A DNA stretch of 64,000 bases from JADFMN01 sp964529975 (lineage in GTDB: Bacteria > Armatimonadota > Fimbriimonadia > Fimbriimonadales > Fimbriimonadaceae), in contig CAZGXW010000001.1 of NCBI GenBank assembly GCA_964529975.1, positions 57,858-121,857 of the forward strand, read 5' to 3'. The notes under the pieces are model-generated. The model saw nothing but the letters and a program-made list of their open reading frames with translations, was not told the DNA's origin and did not search any database. The stretch's first letter is position 1. Each line of letters starts with the position of its first letter. This document shows, in pieces, positions 62,846 to 64,000 of the stretch. The translations under genes were made by a program, and so were the position numbers.

Positions 62846-62851
62846 ATTGTA
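62846..62851 (-). promoter_or_regulatory. TANNNT box 7 nt before the AlkZ-like gene
   Basis: TACAAT, then CGTTCGC, then ATG on the minus strand. A 5/6 match to TATAAT with no Shine-Dalgarno sequence. Confidence 0.5.
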
Positions 62852-62879
62852 TCGGTCGCATGGACCCCTTGTGAAGCGG

Positions 62880-64000
62880 TCACTCTAGGAAATAGCGCAC
62901 GTTCGTCACGACGACGTTTCTGCGAACGCCGAGGGCGAACTTGAGTTGGAACGCGAGGTTCTCCTGCAAGAACCGGTGGTACCAGCGTGTTGGGACAGCC
63001 TCAGGAACGATCACTGTGATCACTTCGTTTGGCTTCGCAGCCCGAATCTGGTCGACGTAGTCCAGCACTGGGCCGATGAGCGAGCGGTATGGAGAGTCGA
63101 GCACGATCAACGGCATTCCGTTCGAGTACCGCTCCCAATCGGCGGTCAGCGCTGGGACGTCCTTCTCGTTCAAGGTGACATGGAGGGCACGACACTCGCC
63201 ATGGAGCGAAAGCGCATAGTCCAAGGCTTTGAGAGTGCCCTTGTGGATCCGTCCTACAAGCAGGAGCGCAGTGTGGTTCTCAAGCGGCTTGGTGACCGAC
63301 CGCCCAGTAAAGAGCTGATCGTTGATCGACTCGTACCGTCGCTTGACGGCCCTGAATGCCCAATAGAAGAACCCTGTGACGATAGCGATGAGCCAGGCTC
63401 CTTCAGTGAACTTGGTCACGAACAGGATGAGCGTCACGATGCCCGTGATGACCGCTCCTAATCCGTTGATCGCGATGCTGAACCCGTGGCCTTTCTCTTT
63501 CAGCCGTCTCCAATGGACGACCATGCCAGCCTGCGAAAGAGTAAACGCCATGAACACGCCGACAGCGTAGAGCGGTAGGAGTTGGTCGAGTTCACCGTGA
63601 TAGACCCAGACCAGCAGGGCCGAAGCGATCGATAGCAGGATGATCCCGTTCTGGAACACGAGGCGATCACCTTGCCTGGCGAGGGGCCTTGGAAGGTAAC
63701 CGTCGCGCGAGAGCAGGCTCGAAAGCCGTGGGAAGTCCTGGAACGCCGTGTTGGCGGCCAAGATCAGGATCGCGGCAGTCGCGAACTGCACGAAATAAAA
63801 CCCGAACGTGTGCGAACCTCCGAACGTCCAGGCCGCGATCTGCGAAACCACTGTCGTGTATTCAGGATTCTTCGTCGCTAGGAGCGAGACGTGCGGGATG
63901 TGGAGCGCCAAGTACCCCAAGCCCAAGAACAGGGCAGTGAGGATAGCAGCCATGATCACGAGGGTTCGCGAGGCGTTCTTCGCTGAAGGTTCTTTGAACG
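62880..64000 (-). CDS. APC family permease, 5' end outside the window
   Basis: The C-terminal 373 residues of an amino acid/polyamine/organocation permease; the reading frame stays open to the last base. Six to seven membrane helices remain. NTAFQDFPRLSSLLSRDGYLPR and the hydrophilic tail of about 140 residues after RAVKRRYESIND, which recalls universal-stress-like tails, mark this APC subgroup. Substrate unknown. Partial only because the window ends. Confidence 0.8.
   Translation of the reverse strand, partial: FKEPSAKNASRTLVIMAAILTALFLGLGYLALHIPHVSLLATKNPEYTTVVSQIAAWTFGGSHTFGFYFVQFATAAILILAANTAFQDFPRLSSLLSRDGYLPRPLARQGDRLVFQNGIILLSIASALLVWVYHGELDQLLPLYAVGVFMAFTLSQAGMVVHWRRLKEKGHGFSIAINGLGAVITGIVTLILFVTKFTEGAWLIAIVTGFFYWAFRAVKRRYESINDQLFTGRSVTKPLENHTALLLVGRIHKGTLKALDYALSLHGECRALHVTLNEKDVPALTADWERYSNGMPLIVLDSPYRSLIGPVLDYVDQIRAAKPNEVITVIVPEAVPTRWYHRFLQENLAFQLKFALGVRRNVVVTNVRYFLE

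Overview
The window is a gene-dense stretch of a diderm bacterial chromosome, with high-50s GC judged by eye. LptD and LptF/G-type proteins imply an outer membrane with lipopolysaccharide-like lipid. An exosortase/EpsI pair, an E1-alpha/beta fusion and repeated TANNNT boxes just upstream of start codons fit a deep-branching diderm lineage. Armatimonadota (Fimbriimonadales-like) is my guess, but nothing here proves it. I see no rRNA, tRNA, CRISPR array, insertion sequence or prophage. No gap between genes exceeds about 200 bases; the largest are 34577-34776, 31387-31568 and 8590-8736.

Layout. 1-7.7 kb: a MATE exporter, a small membrane protein, the folP-lysC-ACT operon (minus strand), an aldo/keto reductase and a GT-C membrane protein. 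7.8-8.6 kb: an orphan ABC-2 permease. 8.7-15.9 kb: a tightly overlapping minus-strand operon nth-glnE-plsY-lptF/G-lptD. 16-37 kb: a large surface-polysaccharide locus with frequent strand switches. It makes GDP-mannose (manC), GDP-fucose (gmd, fcl) and possibly a heptose or histidinol phosphate product (gmhB-like). It also holds exosortase and EpsI, a GT-C enzyme, glycosyltransferases of the GT2, GT4, GT8, GT14 and GT26 types, a Wzx-type flippase, an O-antigen ligase/polymerase, a Wzc-like protein with a broken P-loop, a secreted beta-helix protein and a priming sugar-phosphate transferase.

37-48.9 kb: glmS, a UbiA-type (decaprenyl-phosphate phosphoribosyltransferase-like) enzyme and ugd supply further sugar precursors. 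Then come nrnA-truB-DUF2752, a PLP-dependent desulfhydrase-like enzyme, a fused E1 dehydrogenase, an RmlC-like cupin and rfbB. 48.9-53.4 kb: enolase, a DinB-like protein, a divergent Fe/Mn superoxide dismutase and two more glycosyltransferases. 53.4-61.7 kb: an envelope block of a MoxR ATPase (minus) opposite a plus-strand run. That run is a SecD-P1-like membrane protein, four related exported proteins (three of them lipoproteins), the SEDS protein RodA/FtsW and FtsK. 61.7-64 kb: a winged-helix AlkZ-like protein and the 3' part of an APC permease cut by the window end.

Two themes stand out. First, about a dozen genes have a TANNNT hexamer 6-8 nt upstream of the start codon and usually no Shine-Dalgarno sequence, which suggests widespread leaderless transcription; genes inside operons instead use 1-4 nt start/stop overlaps. 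Second, the 54.4-59.4 kb block of small related exported proteins translationally coupled to a SEDS gene looks like an undescribed envelope module.
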